A DNA stretch of 64,000 nt from Phylloscopus collybita (lineage: Eukaryota > Chordata > Aves > Passeriformes > Phylloscopidae): positions 1,704,501 through 1,768,500 of the forward strand of contig JAJNNQ010000023.1 in the NCBI GenBank assembly GCA_027886175.1. Reading direction: 5' to 3'. Each line of letters opens with the position of its first letter. The first letter of the stretch is position 1. Both the position numbers and the translations under genes were made by a program. Of the stretch, positions 33,291 through 46,669 are shown piece by piece. A model generated the notes under the pieces. It was not told the origin of the DNA. It made no database searches and saw nothing but the letters and a program-made list of their open reading frames with translations.

Positions 33291-33917
33291 GCAGTTTTTT
33301 AAGCTTTGGTTGTGTTGAAACAATTAATATTCAGGAGTAAACTAAATTTTCTGGAGTAAGATTCAGGAACTCCAGTACACCTCCACCTACAGAAAGAGTA
33401 ATAGGCATGAGAGTGCTTCCCAGCAATGGAATTGTGATTTAAAGTTAGAAAAACTAAATATTAAATAAACAGTGTTCTTTAGGAAGAGAAATTGATCTAT
33501 GCTTTACAAGTTTTCAAGCATACATATCTAAAGGAGCTGTTATTATTTTCTAACACTGGAAATGAGAGCAACTCTGTTAACACGACATCGTAGCGAAATT
33601 TCCAAGTCTGACACCCTGAGAATACAGAGAAGCACTAAACATGGTGTTTCCACACTGCCAATGAGTGCTTCCTGTACTCCTTTTGTAGCAATGCTGTGCA
33701 GACTGAGCAGGTGGTGAGTCTGGAGAACACAGGTACCTCTACCCTGAAGCAGAGAGATTGTACCTACTGGGACATCACAGTGACACTCACATTGCAGCTT
33801 CCTTTGTCTGGAATAGGTGTCTGGAGGCAACCTACACAGCAAGTAGCAGTGCCTTAACATACCATTCACTAGACCCTGGCACTACCTTTTCTACAAGATT
33901 CTATAAGCAGATATGGG

Positions 33918-35103
33918 GAATGGTAAATGAGACTTGGCTTGACTACCAGGACACTTACAGGTCCCTCAAGGTTCCTGGCTATTTCTACACCTCTAGATTT
34001 ACAGGGAGTACTTCAAAGAGCTGTGAAATGGCTGGGGAGGAGAGCTGGAGATACTGCACAGCCTTTTGCACTGACCACAACAGTCAGTGTGTTTGCAGCA
34101 ACAGCTTTCAGGATTGGGAGGTCCTCCTCCTCCTCCCAAACACACTGAGGTTTACACCCAATGAATCCTTCCATGTTACAACCAAATATGGAAGTAGTTT
34201 GCTAGGCAGGAGCTAAATATATTTAAGGCAAAGATGATGCCCTGTGTTGAGTCTTGCGTCACTGTAAGTGATGCTCCTCAGAGACATCATCTCTATGTGT
34301 GAAGCTGTGAAAACTTCATCAGTGCCAGTGATATCTGGGCAGCAAGGAAAATAAACCTTGGGTACCTTTTTAAACCTGCTGACAGACTAGAAAATGCCAC
34401 AACAACTTTGGGGACCATATTTCAATGCCAAAACCCCCTGGTCCCTTTGGACAATATTACAAACACCCTCCAAAATGAACAAGCTGCTCTCACTGTGGAA
34501 GAATCAGGATGCACTCAAAGCACCTGAAACTCTTGGGGCTCCTCTCTCACCTGTAAGAATTTATGGCCTGAGGATTTGATACTAAATGCAACTCAGCTGA
34601 TGAAAGGTGACTTGCAGGTTCCTAAAGAGACACCACCTTGGGCCAGAATTCCAACTGCACAGGTGGGAGAGGGAGAGGAATCACACACACTGCACTGTGC
34701 TGACCTGCCCTTGCCACCTGGAAAGCATGGCTGGAGACTTTTGGAATCAGAGTGGAATATTAAAGGGATGAGTAAAGAAACCAATTTCCCCTCACTTTTG
34801 ATTTGCTGCCTTGGCTGGAGGACAGGAGTCATTTTGCATCAACACCCTATTTCTGGAGTCAGGCTGCTTGGGATAGAAAATGTGCTGATGCACAGGTAAC
34901 TGATCTTGGAAAAAAACATGGGACCATAACAGGCATAAAGAAACAAATCTCTGAGAAGGTTTAAAATAGATGCAGCTGATGAGCTCCACTGAAGCTGCTG
35001 CCCCAAGTGGACTGTGGAGTTCTCTGACCTTCAACAGCTTGGGCATGGACAACTGTGTCTCCTGGGCACAAAAGCATCAGCACTTTAAGAGGCACTACAA
35101 CAT
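33918..35103. repeat. Intergenic duplicated block A, copy 2
   Basis: This block is collinear with 10936-12378, with the same start context (GAGACTTGGCT) and the same end (AGGCACTACAACAT). It lacks the roughly 240-bp insert region of copy 1. The run 34430-34900 is close to identical. Confidence 0.85.
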
Positions 35104-35247
35104 GGAGAAAGTATCTCTGACCTGAGGGCACAGGTTTCTCACAGAGGCTTCTTGCCAACAATTCAGCTTTCCAGCTCTCCAAGTACTCATTGTCTATGCC
35201 CTCAGCCTGCAGCAACACTGCCTTGACCAGAAAAGGATTTCTTCCCC

Positions 35248-35590
35248 AATGGCAGAAAATAAGGGGGCCAAGGAGTGAAGGACAGAAAGGAAGGGGAAGC
35301 AAAGGAGAGACAGGCAGATGGAGCAGGTGAGGGAGAGGAGAGGGAGAGCAGAGGACAAGTGGGTTGGGGAGATACTGTGAGAAAGAAATGGAGAAAGAGA
35401 ATGAAACACAGAAAATGACAGAGAAAAGACAGGAAGGAAGGAAGATAGTGAGAAAGATGAGAAAGAAAGCAAATCTGATAAAAAAAATATTGAGATTGGG
35501 AGCAAGAAAATTCATGAAGAGGAAGGGAGAAAGAGAAAAAATAGAGGTGGAAGGAAAGGAACAAAAAGAAAAAGGAAGAGAGCAAACAAT
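35248..35590 (+). repeat. Purine-rich (G/A) low-complexity tract
   Basis: About 340 bases of the + strand are overwhelmingly G and A, with irregular GGAGA, GAAAG and GGAAGG units. It starts just after block A copy 2 and has no counterpart after copy 1. Its mirrored pyrimidine strand gives long but meaningless minus-strand open frames. Confidence 0.85.
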
Positions 35591-37564
35591 TTAGCATCAT
35601 TTTGGTGTCGGTACCTGAGAACGTGACTCTGGATTTAACTCTGCTGCTTTTGATCACTGCTCTTGTGAACCCCCTGTCACCAACCCATATCACACCCAAT
35701 ACCCTACAATGGGTGCCTTGCTAAGGAAAGTAAGAGAGTGCCTTGAGAAAAAAATCTGTTCTCTGAATCTATGCTCTGTCCTGACACTGCAGGAGGGGCA
35801 GGCAGGTTGTATCTGGTGCTTTCTCACATCCCAAGGCCTTGAGAGCAGTGATGTTAAAAGAAAGGGCTGAAAACACAGAAAGGGGGCAGCTTGGGAAAGC
35901 AGAAGTGCTCATGGGAACTGGGAAGGATGAGGAGAATGTGAGACACTCATTGGAGAGTGCAGAGAATGGGTTCACACTGCAGGCTTTGCATGACATCTGA
36001 CTACTTTGCAAGCTGCTAATACTTCTAGACAGAGTGTCTAGATGTGGTGGTGTTCATGGCAGCCACACAAGTCAGTGCATTAGAGTATTAGAATTTAAGC
36101 TAGGCAGGAAGTTTTTCCATCCTTAAATGCTCTTGGAAATGTTCATCATTTCCTCCTCTTGGTATTCCAAAACACTTTTTAATGTTTGTCCCATCCTGAA
36201 GGGTACCTGCCTCAGTTAGCCAAAAATCTGGCCTCAATGAAGAATGGAATATGTTCATGCCTCCACACTGCAATACAGAACTACTGAAATCAAACAGGGA
36301 GATGCTTAGAATTAACACAGAGAAAAATCTGTTTTTCCTAGGAGTGATTTGAGATTGTGAATGAGCCCTTGTGGAAGTGAGAGGAAAACTGGCATGAAAA
36401 ATGTACTACAACATAACCCACAATAGTTCTGTGTGTAACTGCCTGAACCTTACTCTCTTGCAGGAGGTGTTAAAACTGTTTTTTAGCTCATAAGTAACGT
36501 GTGACAACTCTTAAGAAGAGCACAGCCACATCTCAGACAAGGATAATATGTATGTGTCTTTAAATCATGGCATTCAAAATGAAGGCTATCAAAAACAGAT
36601 GTGCCTTTATGGCACCTGTTATCTGTCAGTGATTTCAACTGCTCAGCATGTTCTCTGATGTTTTCTGGGAGGAGCAGTCACCTTTTCAAAATTGCACTAT
36701 TTTAGTAACCCTGATTTCCTTTTGATCCAGATCCTTCTCCACCTTCAACTCTTTCTCCCACCTGTCGCCTTTCTTCTTGACTGTTCCACCCAGACACCAC
36801 CCAGCCTGCTCACCCCACACACCTGCTCTGTAACAGGAGCTCCTCAGCTGCTTTGGTGAGTGATGGAAAGGGCATCCTGAAGGTCATGTCCTCATCCAGG
36901 ACCCACTCTCCAGGTCTCTTCCATGGATGCTTCCTGGAAAGACAGGAGGAGCCTAAGTAACTGTGCAACTCAGATACTCACTCAGCACCTGCCCAGGTGT
37001 TGTATTTTTGCCTCTGCTCCACTTCACAGCAAAGAGATGCTGAGATACCTTTGGAGTTGCAGTTCCTCTCTTCCTCCTCTCTCTTCTGAAATACAGAAAT
37101 GTGAAACATTTTACATGCTCATGTGGCATGTTATGCTATACCATTAAGCTAGACCACAAATGCATTGAAACAATTAAGCTTGAAGCAGTCTCAAGAGAGT
37201 ACAATTAGGAGACAGAAGGATCTTCAAAGTCCCTCCATGCTTTGGTGCATGGCACAGGGCAGTCTTCACAAGTAAGTTCCAGCCCCAGAAATACTAGCTT
37301 ACCTTTGCCATAGCCAAAATTTCCCTGTATCCCTTCTGTACCTCTCCCCCTGAATATTTTTAAGATTCTGGGAGTTCTGTTCATCGACCTGTTTTACTCA
37401 AAAATCAATTAACCCTTCCAGTCTTACCTCATATGGAATTTTTGAACTACACTGCACTATGACACCACTTTGGACTAGACACTTTCTGCAGGGAAGCATG
37501 CATTTCACCAAATCCATGCACTTCATTAGATAAGAAGATAAAGGGATGTTAGGTTAAGGAAAGT

Positions 37565-37865
37565 GTGTCCTACCATCTCCAGAGTCCAGTGCCCAGCTGC
37601 ATCTTAATACTGGGAAGTGCTGGGATGAGGAGCCTTGCTCTGAATGATCAGTGTTTCAGCAATTCTGTTTGGTGCTAACATTCCTGGCAGCTCTCATTTT
37701 ACACAGAGGGCAGCAGAAAAGCTGCTGCAGCAGGAGCTGAGCATTCCCTGTCAGAGGGCTCCTCAGGGTTCCACAGAGCACACTGATGCCTCCAGCATGC
37801 CCTGTCATACTGAGACCATGGCTGACAACAGTGCAGGCAAGCTGAAAATCCCATGAGGAATATTT
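37565..37865. repeat. Intergenic duplicated block B, copy 2
   Basis: This is the counterpart of 13421-13740, with a shared core around CATTCCTGGCAGCTCTCATT and the following CACAGAGG...CAGCAGAAA. It is moderately diverged. Confidence 0.7.
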
Positions 37866-38384
37866 TTCAAATAGTGTTGCACTGAATAATCCACAGATTT
37901 ATAAGATCTGACCACCTTTTTCCCCTTTATTCTTTCTTTTTTCCCCCGCATTTCCTGGAGATCTTAATGGTTTTCAATACTTGTGAATCACAGTTTAGTC
38001 TTTTGTCTGATGAGATTCACATCTGGCACAGCTGAGCATAAAGAAGAAAAAATACTGTTCATAGCAGAGGAATAAAAGTGTTTCCATGATAAGATTAGCA
38101 ATGGCAGTCTGGAGGCATAATTGCTCTGTTGTTGACCATTCAGAGATGTGCTGTAATAGCAACAGCGCTGCACCAAGAATAATTTTGATCAATGTGATTA
38201 AGAGAAAAATGAAAGCTGTTTTTGGAGCTAGCTCTAAAATACCAAAAACCCCATGGGAGTTACTTGTGAGTTTTTTGGTTGCCACGAAGATTTCAAGAGC
38301 ATCTAAAAAGCCAACAGATGATCAGGGCACAGACCTGTGCAGAAAAGCTGATTTTTCACTAGACAGCAATTAAGAATGTTCCCA

Positions 38385-38410
38385 CTTTTTTTTTTTTTTT
38401 TTTTTACTTT

Positions 38411-38448
<38 letters not shown>
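38385..38448. repeat. Poly-T followed by (TA)n(CA)n microsatellite
   Basis: A run of about 21 T is followed by TA repeats (38411-38428) and CA repeats (38429-38448). This compound repeat is likely length-polymorphic. Confidence 0.95.
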
Positions 38449-38450
<2 letters not shown>

Positions 38451-39174
38451 AGGTTTTTGAATAAATAGAAGAGTAGCAATGCACCAAGAATAGAGGGTAC
38501 TCATCCAATATTGCTAAATGAATTAAAATCTGAAGAAACGGAATTACTTTCTGGTGCATATAAACAGTGCTTAAATCAGTGCCAGGGAAATAGAAACTGC
38601 AAACGAAATATCAGGCTTTAAGAGGGACTCAGGGGTGAATCTGAGATTACATCCCAGCACTTCTAATTTATGTATCAATGAACACTGCTAAATAAGGAAG
38701 AAAACATGCTGCAAGTACCAACACAGCTTTTGTAGAATAAAACCAAAGTATGTGCAAAAAAATGTCATCATCAATGCTGGGTACTTCAGTGCTCAGGCTG
38801 GAGCAGAGAAATTCAGTGGCAGCAACAGAAGCTTCCTGCCAGCTCTCTGGTTGAGGCCAGAACCACTCCAGTGCAGAGCTGTGCCCAATTATATCTAAAA
38901 AGATATCTAACATGTTATCATGGAAAACAGAATTTTCCATTGATGGTAGCTCATTTCTCTACATAGATGACAAAAATTTGTCCACAACACTGTTACTTTC
39001 ATCCCAGGCCTAAGATCTTTCCTAGGACAATAGGATTTAATGTAGGCAGTTCATTTGTGAAGAAAGTTTGAAGAGACATGAGAGACTAGGACCTGGACTT
39101 GAATCTCTGGCAATCTTGTCTCTGTCACAGTGCCACAGTCAGTCTTGTTATCTGACAAGAAAAGCTCAGGAGTG

Positions 39175-39620
39175 AATCCTGCGTGGAAACTGCTGTTAAG
39201 GTGGGGAACAGGCAGGCACAGAGCACTGGGAGATAGGGAAAGGAGCTCTTCCCACCAGACAGCCAAGCTGCCAGCTGATGCCCTTCAGCTAGCAGGGCTG
39301 CAGGGGCCTTTGCTGCTCCAAATATTCTGGCAGTGTCTGAGACAACAAGGGAATGACAAACATATTTAGCAAGTTCCTCTGGCTGACCTGGCTGGGAAGG
39401 CACCGACCTCCCCATTTCTTTTCTGTATTAGCCACATGTGTTACTTGCTCAGTGCTGACAGGGAGGAAGCTTGATGGGATGCAAATAGATCAAAATAAAA
39501 GGGAGAGAAAACACCAGAATGGTAGGGTTGTTATGGAAGTGTCCAGCCCAATATGCCCTCAGAGAACTATCAGTAAAATCCTTTTGCCACAGGCAAACCA
39601 CAGACTTGTTTATTTGGGAC
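39175..39620. repeat. Intergenic duplicated block C, copy 2 (candidate regulatory block)
   Basis: This block matches 14865-15340 at about 90-95 percent by eye. CAGCTG is at 39272-39277 and CACATGTG at 39433-39440. The CTGTATAAAC of copy 1 reads CTGTATTAGC here. Confidence 0.7.
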
Positions 39621-42600
39621 ATTTCCTGGCAGAAGAGATGGCAGAGCATTTGGTTCAAGGCAATAGAAAATGCAGGTGTGTGTGAGAACCCCTGTTCATT
39701 CCCACAGAGACACAAACTCACACTCTGTCCTGCACAGTTACATAGCCTAAAATGGTTCCCTCATCATCTGCAATTTGACCATTGCAACCCAAGGAACACA
39801 TTTCCAGCATTTTCTTCTCTGAGTCTTATGGCCAAACCATTAATTTCCCTTTACCTTTCTGAGAAGACAAAGCTTTGTATCAGCACCCAGCCTGTGCCCC
39901 GTCCTTGCTCTGAACTCCTTGCTCTGTGCATACCTCCCTGCTAACACACTGCCTGAGCTGGAAGCACTCTGAATGCTTTGCACAATGTGGAAACCTGATC
40001 TTCCCTGTTATGCAGATTAATAGATGCCATGCCACAACCTGCTCCCAAACAACCCAAGCAGCCATTGCATAAGTGGATTGTTTCCTGGGCATGTTAACTG
40101 CCCTTTGCCACTGGCAGGATTGCTGCATGGACATCTCAGGTGAGGACATGAGGGAACTGCTGCTTTGGCAAGAGCAAACTGCATGAAGCCCAGCACCTTC
40201 CCTGAAGCTAAATTCAAGTCACTGACAACCACAGCCCAGTATGGTCCAGTCTCTGTGGTACATTGTCAAGTTCCCAATAACATGACTCCCTTTTCTGCAA
40301 TACTTCTGTGAGCAGGGAGCACGTGCTGTTTTCTCTGGCACTGATGTGTCATTCCTGGCTGAACAGAAGGAGGATAGAACTCATTTGAGCATGAAACAGG
40401 TTGCTAAGTGAAATCTTCCATGACATTCAGATATGCAGTCTACAAGTTTTCCTCCATTTTTTTTTCTTCTGAGTTAGTGCCTCTGGAGACTCCTGGTGTT
40501 GAAGACTTAGAGAACAGAGATGACGCTGCAAACACTTCTCATGAGCCAAACACATGATGATCCTGGTTCCCTGTGGAAATCTGATGCCACATAGGATACC
40601 TCCCTCCTGTTGTATTGCACAGGTAGGAGTTAGGCCAATAGAATACAAGGACCCTTTTTCTGTAGTTCCACAGCCACAGGAGAAAGTAATTTCAAATCCC
40701 AATGCAAAAGTAGAAGTAGAGAAATTGCTCTCTCTGGACCAATTTTATCACCTGGTAAGAGGAAAAAAATTACTCTGTGACACACAGGAACCTCTTTTCT
40801 TATCAGAGAGAGCTATGAATGCTGTTTCAAATACTTAAGTGAGAACTGGGATGACAAAACAGAAAAAAAGGTAGTGAATATGGCCACAGCCAACAGTGTC
40901 CATAGTTCTCTGATGAAAAATTAATCCACCTACACAGCCACATAGAGATCCACTCCCCTGGAGGGCTTCAGACTCTGCACAGCAACAGCAAGGCAAATGC
41001 AGATCAGAAACATTAGAATACCAAAAATGGTGTGGGACAGGCATATGTGGGTATGGTTGTGAAGAGAACTATCACTTTAAATAAAATTCTAACGTCTAAA
41101 ACAAATGTATAAATCCCTGAGTTTTTATATTTGGCCCAGATCATATTCCCTTTGCAGCTGGTGGAGTCAAATGCTTCAGAGACCTCTAACCTCCCCCTCA
41201 AATTTTACAATGTCAGCGAAAAATTAGATTCTTTCTTCTGAAACCTGACCCCTGAGAGCACTGATATCAATAGTCTTAAAAATAGGCCCATCAGCTGGGG
41301 TCATCAGAGATGTGTTTGTATTGGAATTGCTAAGCCAAGAGATTTTCATACCAAATCAAACTCCAGTGGGTTTCCCCAGCATAGGCGAGTTGGTTTTGAG
41401 AACCTCATAGGCTTTCTGTCCACTGCAAACAGGCAACTTTTTCAGCTCTTCAGCACTAGCAGGAATCAAAATGAGGAATATTTTCAAGCACCCTGCACTG
41501 TCCCCCTCACTGAAAACAGCATTCAGTGTCATCCGACACAGGCATCTGAAATGTCAGCTCTTGAAAATGCTCTGTCAGCCTTGGCCCCTTCAAGCTGAAG
41601 AGGGGGCAGCCAGCAGATGTAAGATACAGCCTGTAAAATCTAGATGGGACAATGAAAGGGGGTGGATGGATTGCTGAACTTCCCTGTGCCAGAAGTAGGG
41701 GCATCAGGTGAAGTCAGCTGGTGGCCAAACACAGAGGAACAGCATATTTCAAACCAGCCATTGTTATCAACTCAGATCATCACCACCAACCAGGTGGCCA
41801 CTGAAGGTTTTCATTAATTCCAAGATCTTCCACACAAATGCATCGGAGCAGAACCAGGTGCGGACTCCTGATCCCACATACAACAAAGACATCAAGATTG
41901 GCATGTGCCTGAGCCAGGGGCACTTGAGGAATGGGGTGGTGTTTAGGGAAAGCCTCAGCACATCTGCCTGTTTCATATTTCCCATACAGTCCAGCCTCAG
42001 CCACCATCGAGCCACTGCCAGGACAATGCTTTGGGCTGGCCTTTGGGTCCTGACAAGTCTGTCACAAGAAGCCAACAGGCAGCAGAGGGCAGGGATGTCC
42101 CCCTTGCCATGGAGAGCCTTGAGCCCAGGTGATGCTGCTCTGGAGCCAGGACAGCCCTCTGTTTGCACAGGCAGTGCCAGACACAGCCACTGCTTGTGGC
42201 TCTGGGCAGAGCACACACCTGGGAGGGGAAAAGCTCCTTGCATCCATCCCATGGGACTTGAGCCACAGCCTCAGATGCCCACTGGGTTCAGGTGCCAACG
42301 TATGAGCACAGCACAGCTGGGCCTGCTCACAGCTGAGCAAGTCCCACTCGTGGGCTGCTGTGGGCAGTGGGACACACCAGCAGGGCTTTCAGCAAAGCTG
42401 CTGAAGTTTATCATAGATCCTGGGTTTCTTCTTCAGTGCCTGGCCCATAAATTCAGTGTTAATGATGTCTGATGAGACACAAGCTAACTTAGTGAGCCAT
42501 GCTGCTATTGCACATCTGTACCACAATCTGCAAAGTCAGGCAGCAATGCCTGAACCAGATGTGTGCTGCTTCTTCCCTGAGTAGAAGAGCGTTGCCGTGC

Positions 42601-43269
42601 TGCTTAGCTTGCTCTCTAGCTGGGACCATGAAATCCCGTCATCATTTCCAAGGAGGTGCTCACCTATGGATTTGTTGTGGGAGGCAGGTGAGAGTAGGCT
42701 GCTTCTCACAGCAGATAAAAAGGAATTAAGCTCCAGCATGACTTACTTTTACAGAAGAGCTAATGATATTGCTGAATCTGTACGGGAGGCAAATCCCTCT
42801 TGAAACTTTTGTCAGCAGGAAAGAGTGAGAAAGAACTAATAAGAACTCGATGAAAGCCAAGACTGTATCCCAAAGAATGCCATGACAAATGCTGATCACA
42901 TCCTTGGTTTTATCTGAGTTTATCTTCAACAGACCATAAAACTGCCGAGAGAGGTCACAGCCCCTTTTTTAACTACACTCAAATTGGCAAATCTAAATCA
43001 TTTCATCCTGCTCCCACTTTCTCACATAGTACTCTGCTGGCAGGAGAAGTAGGGAAGGCAGTTAAGTAAATTGTCCAATTGTCCTAGCACACCTAGTTAG
43101 ATAGTTATTTTTGTCTTTAAGAGAGACGTGCTCTTTCCAATTAGCCCGCAAAGAAGGATTTTCACAGTAACTCAAGATGAAATCATGGCTTGAAGTGAGA
43201 AGGTGTGAACAAGCTGCAGATTTGCAGGCTGGTGGGAGCAGGCAGGGAGGAGGAGATGGACAATGCAGG

Positions 43270-43760
43270 TTTTTTTGTGTATCTCAATAAGAAAGGTCCA
43301 ACAAAGTCTAGGTTAATAAAACAGTTAGTTGAATAAGACAGTATTGTGAATGGTATTCTCCAGTTTAGTACTCCCTCTAAAACCATGTGCCCTTCTTCCC
43401 TCTCCCTCCCCTGCAGCAGGCAGGAGAGGGGAATTGGAGGCACAAAAGGCAAAGATCCGAGACTGAGATAAGGACAATTTACTGTTAATAGCAATGAGAT
43501 AAGAAAACAAACAGTAACAACAACGATACTAATGACAGAGAGGACAAGAGAAGATCTGATTCACACAGAAATCAACCCCGGACAATACCTGATGGGTCCC
43601 TCAGCCACCTTTACCGGAATAGACCCCTTCTCCTCAGAAGAGACTCTCTTCCCCCACCCCAGCAATGATGTGAGGCGGTACAGAATAACCAGATTCTGAG
43701 TAAATCTCTTCAGATGCTGGGAATCCGAGCTCCAGATGGGCCCAGGATGGGTTTTCTCAT
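43270..43760. mobile_element. Probable passerine LTR/ERV-derived repeat
   Basis: Phrases such as AATGAGATAAGAAAACAAAC, AACAGTAACAACAACGATAC and CCTCAGCCACCTTTACCGGA resemble an interspersed endogenous-retrovirus repeat of songbird genomes that I recall but cannot name exactly. No retroviral reading frame is intact. The boundaries are rough. Confidence 0.45.
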
Positions 43761-44744
43761 GGTGCACCACACAGATCCAATTTGTGGAGAGGCTTCCTGT
43801 TTTCAAGTCATTCATGCTACTACAATTATCCATAAAAACACGATTCTATTCATAAAAAATGTCCACATCAGAGCTTCTTTTTGCGCTTTTAGATACAGGC
43901 AAGACTCTGGAGGTGATGCAAAAACATTAGAGAGGAAAATGCCTGCAGGGATGATCTGGCTGAGTGTGCCCTACAGCTGAGAGATTTGTCATGCACAGCA
44001 CAGCCCTAAGACGGTGCAGGATGGGCAGCACGGCATTTTCTCCATGTACAGTGGTCTCCTGGTCAGGATTGAGACATTCTACCCCTTGATTCAGACACAA
44101 TTCACCTTTCTCATAGATACTTTAAGTTAAAGCTTATGTTAATAACATATGGAATTTTAAAATCCACAGGGCAAGGACCAACCTGAGTAGGTATCACCAA
44201 CTCCTTGAATGAATTTGTCTTACACAAGGCTCCAAAGGCAAACAGTCTCTAATAAGAGTCATTTTTCCACCCATGACCCCAAATCAAATCCCTGGCACAG
44301 ATCTAAGATGAAAATGTCACTGAAAATTAATTGTAAATGAGGACTATGAAAATCAACAAATTCACAAATCTTTGCATAAATCATTTTTGTAATGTGATAA
44401 AATCAACACTATTATACCCCTAAGCTTAATATTAATGTGAAGGATAGTATGTAAGAACAGGAAAAATGCAGAAACAGCACATCCAGCACTGGGAAGCAGC
44501 CAGGGAAGGAGCAGGAGAAGGTGCTCCAGGCCCTGGGGCAGAGATTTCCTTGCAGCCTGTGGAGAGGACCCCTGTAGACCACTGTAGAGAAGATACCCAC
44601 ATACAGCTCAAGGACTCAACACTGGAGGTGAAAATTTCCTGGAGGAATTGCAGCCCTTGTTGGAGTAAGGGAGAAGTATGAAGAGGAAGAAGCAACAGAG
44701 AGAAACTGTTATGGATGTTGTACTCACTGCAGGGGGGGGAAAAA

Positions 44745-44745
<1 letters not shown>

Positions 44746-44775
<30 letters not shown>
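44746..44775. repeat. (GT)n(AT)n microsatellite
   Basis: Four GT units run into about eleven AT units, just after a run of eight G. Confidence 0.93.
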
Positions 44776-46439
44776 GGAGGTGCAATTTCCTGAACAAGGC
44801 AGATGAAAATCAGGGTGTAGAAAGTGGTCCTTTATTGTCAGGCTTCTAGGTTAGGAAGAAACAGAAAAAAACAAGTCATCTGTCATTCCTTCTTGAATCT
44901 GTTGCCTTCCCAGATCAGTCCCATTACTCTAAGAGGTGAAACAAAGTGCAAGCTATCAAACTGACAGAGAGGATGATATACTACAAATGTGATCTTTGAA
45001 CCAGTGCACTCGAATCCATGTCATCTTCTTTAATTAACACACACAGAGAACCTAGGAGGGAAAATGAATTATGAAGAATCATTTTTTGCAGCTGCAACTA
45101 GACACCTAAACATAGTAATAATTATGTAAAAAGGGATATGGGATTGGAGCTTTCCTGTGGCTATATGGCTCTCAGCTGGAAAGCTTTAAGTTCCCACACA
45201 ACTCAGAAGTCATGTCAGCAGTAAGAGACAAGTTTATCAAAAAACTGCAAATTCATCTTGGAGTTAATTTCATGTGATGCAGAAAGAACAGTAATGTCTA
45301 TTCTTTGTTAGGGTATTACATAATGTATTAGAAGAAGAGGGAGAAAATGTCTCCTTTCTTTCTATCCCTTTACCCTCTTTTGCATGCCAGAGGATGATGT
45401 TTTCTTCTTTGACAATTCTACAAATACACAATATTAGCTTTCAAGTAGGTGTTATCTCTCCATTTATTTTTCAGAAAGACATTGACAATCTCTTAAAAGA
45501 ATACATGATCTCAGATGTTTCAGTCATACATGCAGTGTTATAAGCACACAAATATTCTGTAAAGAAGTGAGTGGAGAAGACTGGTCATCCTCTCTGACCC
45601 TTCTTACATTGCTTCAACCTCCTGATTTTGGAGATAAAATGTGAGTCTTCAGAATATTGTAGAGAAACACACCACATCCCAGATCCATGGAAGAACTCTG
45701 AACAACAGATCCTTCCTAATTCTTTGCAAAGGAAATGCAAAGCTTTCCAGGAATTCTCTATATTTCAGTGGCATTTGTGTTTGTGCTTGGGAAGGCTGGA
45801 GAAGGCAGCTTGGGGTCTAAATCCCATTTTTGCATTTGGTAATCACAGCCACTGTCCAAGGTTTCTAAAATGGCAGGAGGTTGGTGAGTTAAAACTGCCA
45901 ATAAACCTAAAAGATGAAAGATGCAAAATGTGTCCTTATTCCTGCTAGTGTGATCTCACAGAAATTTCTGCTGGACATACATCAGAGCAAACCTGCACAG
46001 CCAGATATGGAGAATGGCAAAATAATACCTTTAAAATGGCATTTCAAATCACAGTCCCTCAGTAATACCTCAGAAGGAGGTAAAAGGTGTAATTAAATGC
46101 ATGAAGCAAGGAGGAATAATCTGTCTTATCTGATCTTTTGAAAGTACCCACCAAAAAGCTAAAGAGTTGTAAATAGGTGTAGTACCACCAGCAGGATAGG
46201 GTCATCCAGTCTTGGAATTAGACTACACTAGATTATTCCTATTCTTTATTTCCAGAATATTTCAGAATAGGTTGCCTCCAAAGCTCTTGTAATAATAATC
46301 CTTCTCACTACTGCTGAGTCCTGAGACACACAAATCTTATATGTCAAACAGCAATTAACAGGAGAAGAGAAGCCAACAATTCCAAGATCCAGTGTCGTGC
46401 TCTTTCTGCTGGACAGCACTTCCTCCTTCCTAGATTCCT

Positions 46440-46647
46440 AGTCATAATATTTATAGGAGATTTATTCACATAGCTAGGAAGACCTCAAATATTTCTAAAT
46501 ATATCCACAAGCACGAATGGGAATCATGCACTCAGTCAAGTTTGCCAAACAATGCTTTGCCAAAAATTTTTTGACCTAAGAAAGAGGAGGAGGGAATTGA
46601 ATGTGCAAACCAGAACCTATAAAAGTGCTGGTAGGACAAGCCTGTTC
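46440..46647 (+). promoter_or_regulatory. Gene 3 proximal promoter module
   Basis: This aligns with the gene 2 promoter: ATATTTATAG (46447-46456, one base off the MEF2 consensus), the identical GATTTATTCACATAGCTAGG, one copy of the TTTGCCA...AATGCTTTGCC element (46540-46565), and TATA. The shared order and spacing support a real promoter duplicated with the gene. Differences between copies, including the single TTTGCC element, could underlie different expression; that is inference. Confidence 0.82.
46618..46624 (+). promoter_or_regulatory. Gene 3 TATA box
   Basis: TATAAAA in the context AACCTATAAAAGTG, with the start region GTTCTGTCTCTG about 26 bases downstream. Confidence 0.88.
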
Positions 46648-46669
46648 TGTCTCTGTGGAAGGATTAAAG
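46648..46669 (+). other. Gene 3 noncoding exon 1
   Basis: The 5' end is estimated from the TATA box. The 3' end is AAAG followed by GTAAGA. Unlike gene 2 exon 1, it has no upstream ATG. Confidence 0.7.

Larger units (their letters stand above)
33300..46430. other. Intergenic region between genes 2 and 3, no gene seen
   Basis: About 13 kb holds blocks A, B and C in the same order as in the first intergenic region, a purine-rich tract, simple repeats, and an LTR-like element. The stretches 35600-37560, 37870-39170, 39700-41700 and 43770-46430 show only short, unrecognised open frames. An open 254-codon + frame at 41708-42472 overlaps an open 161-codon minus frame and is not recognisable. A short part near 41995-42050 resembles 15485-15560. 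Confidence 0.6.

Noticed and set aside
33758..34216. A 152-codon + frame that might suggest a degraded retroviral or secreted protein
   Set aside because: I can name no family motif, the frame overlaps the start of block A, and the first-copy counterpart is broken by stops. It is treated as noncoding duplicated DNA.
35202..35699. Long Ser/Phe/Leu-rich minus-strand frames resembling membrane protein
   Set aside because: They are the pyrimidine strand of the purine-rich tract; the composition alone produces the hydrophobic look.
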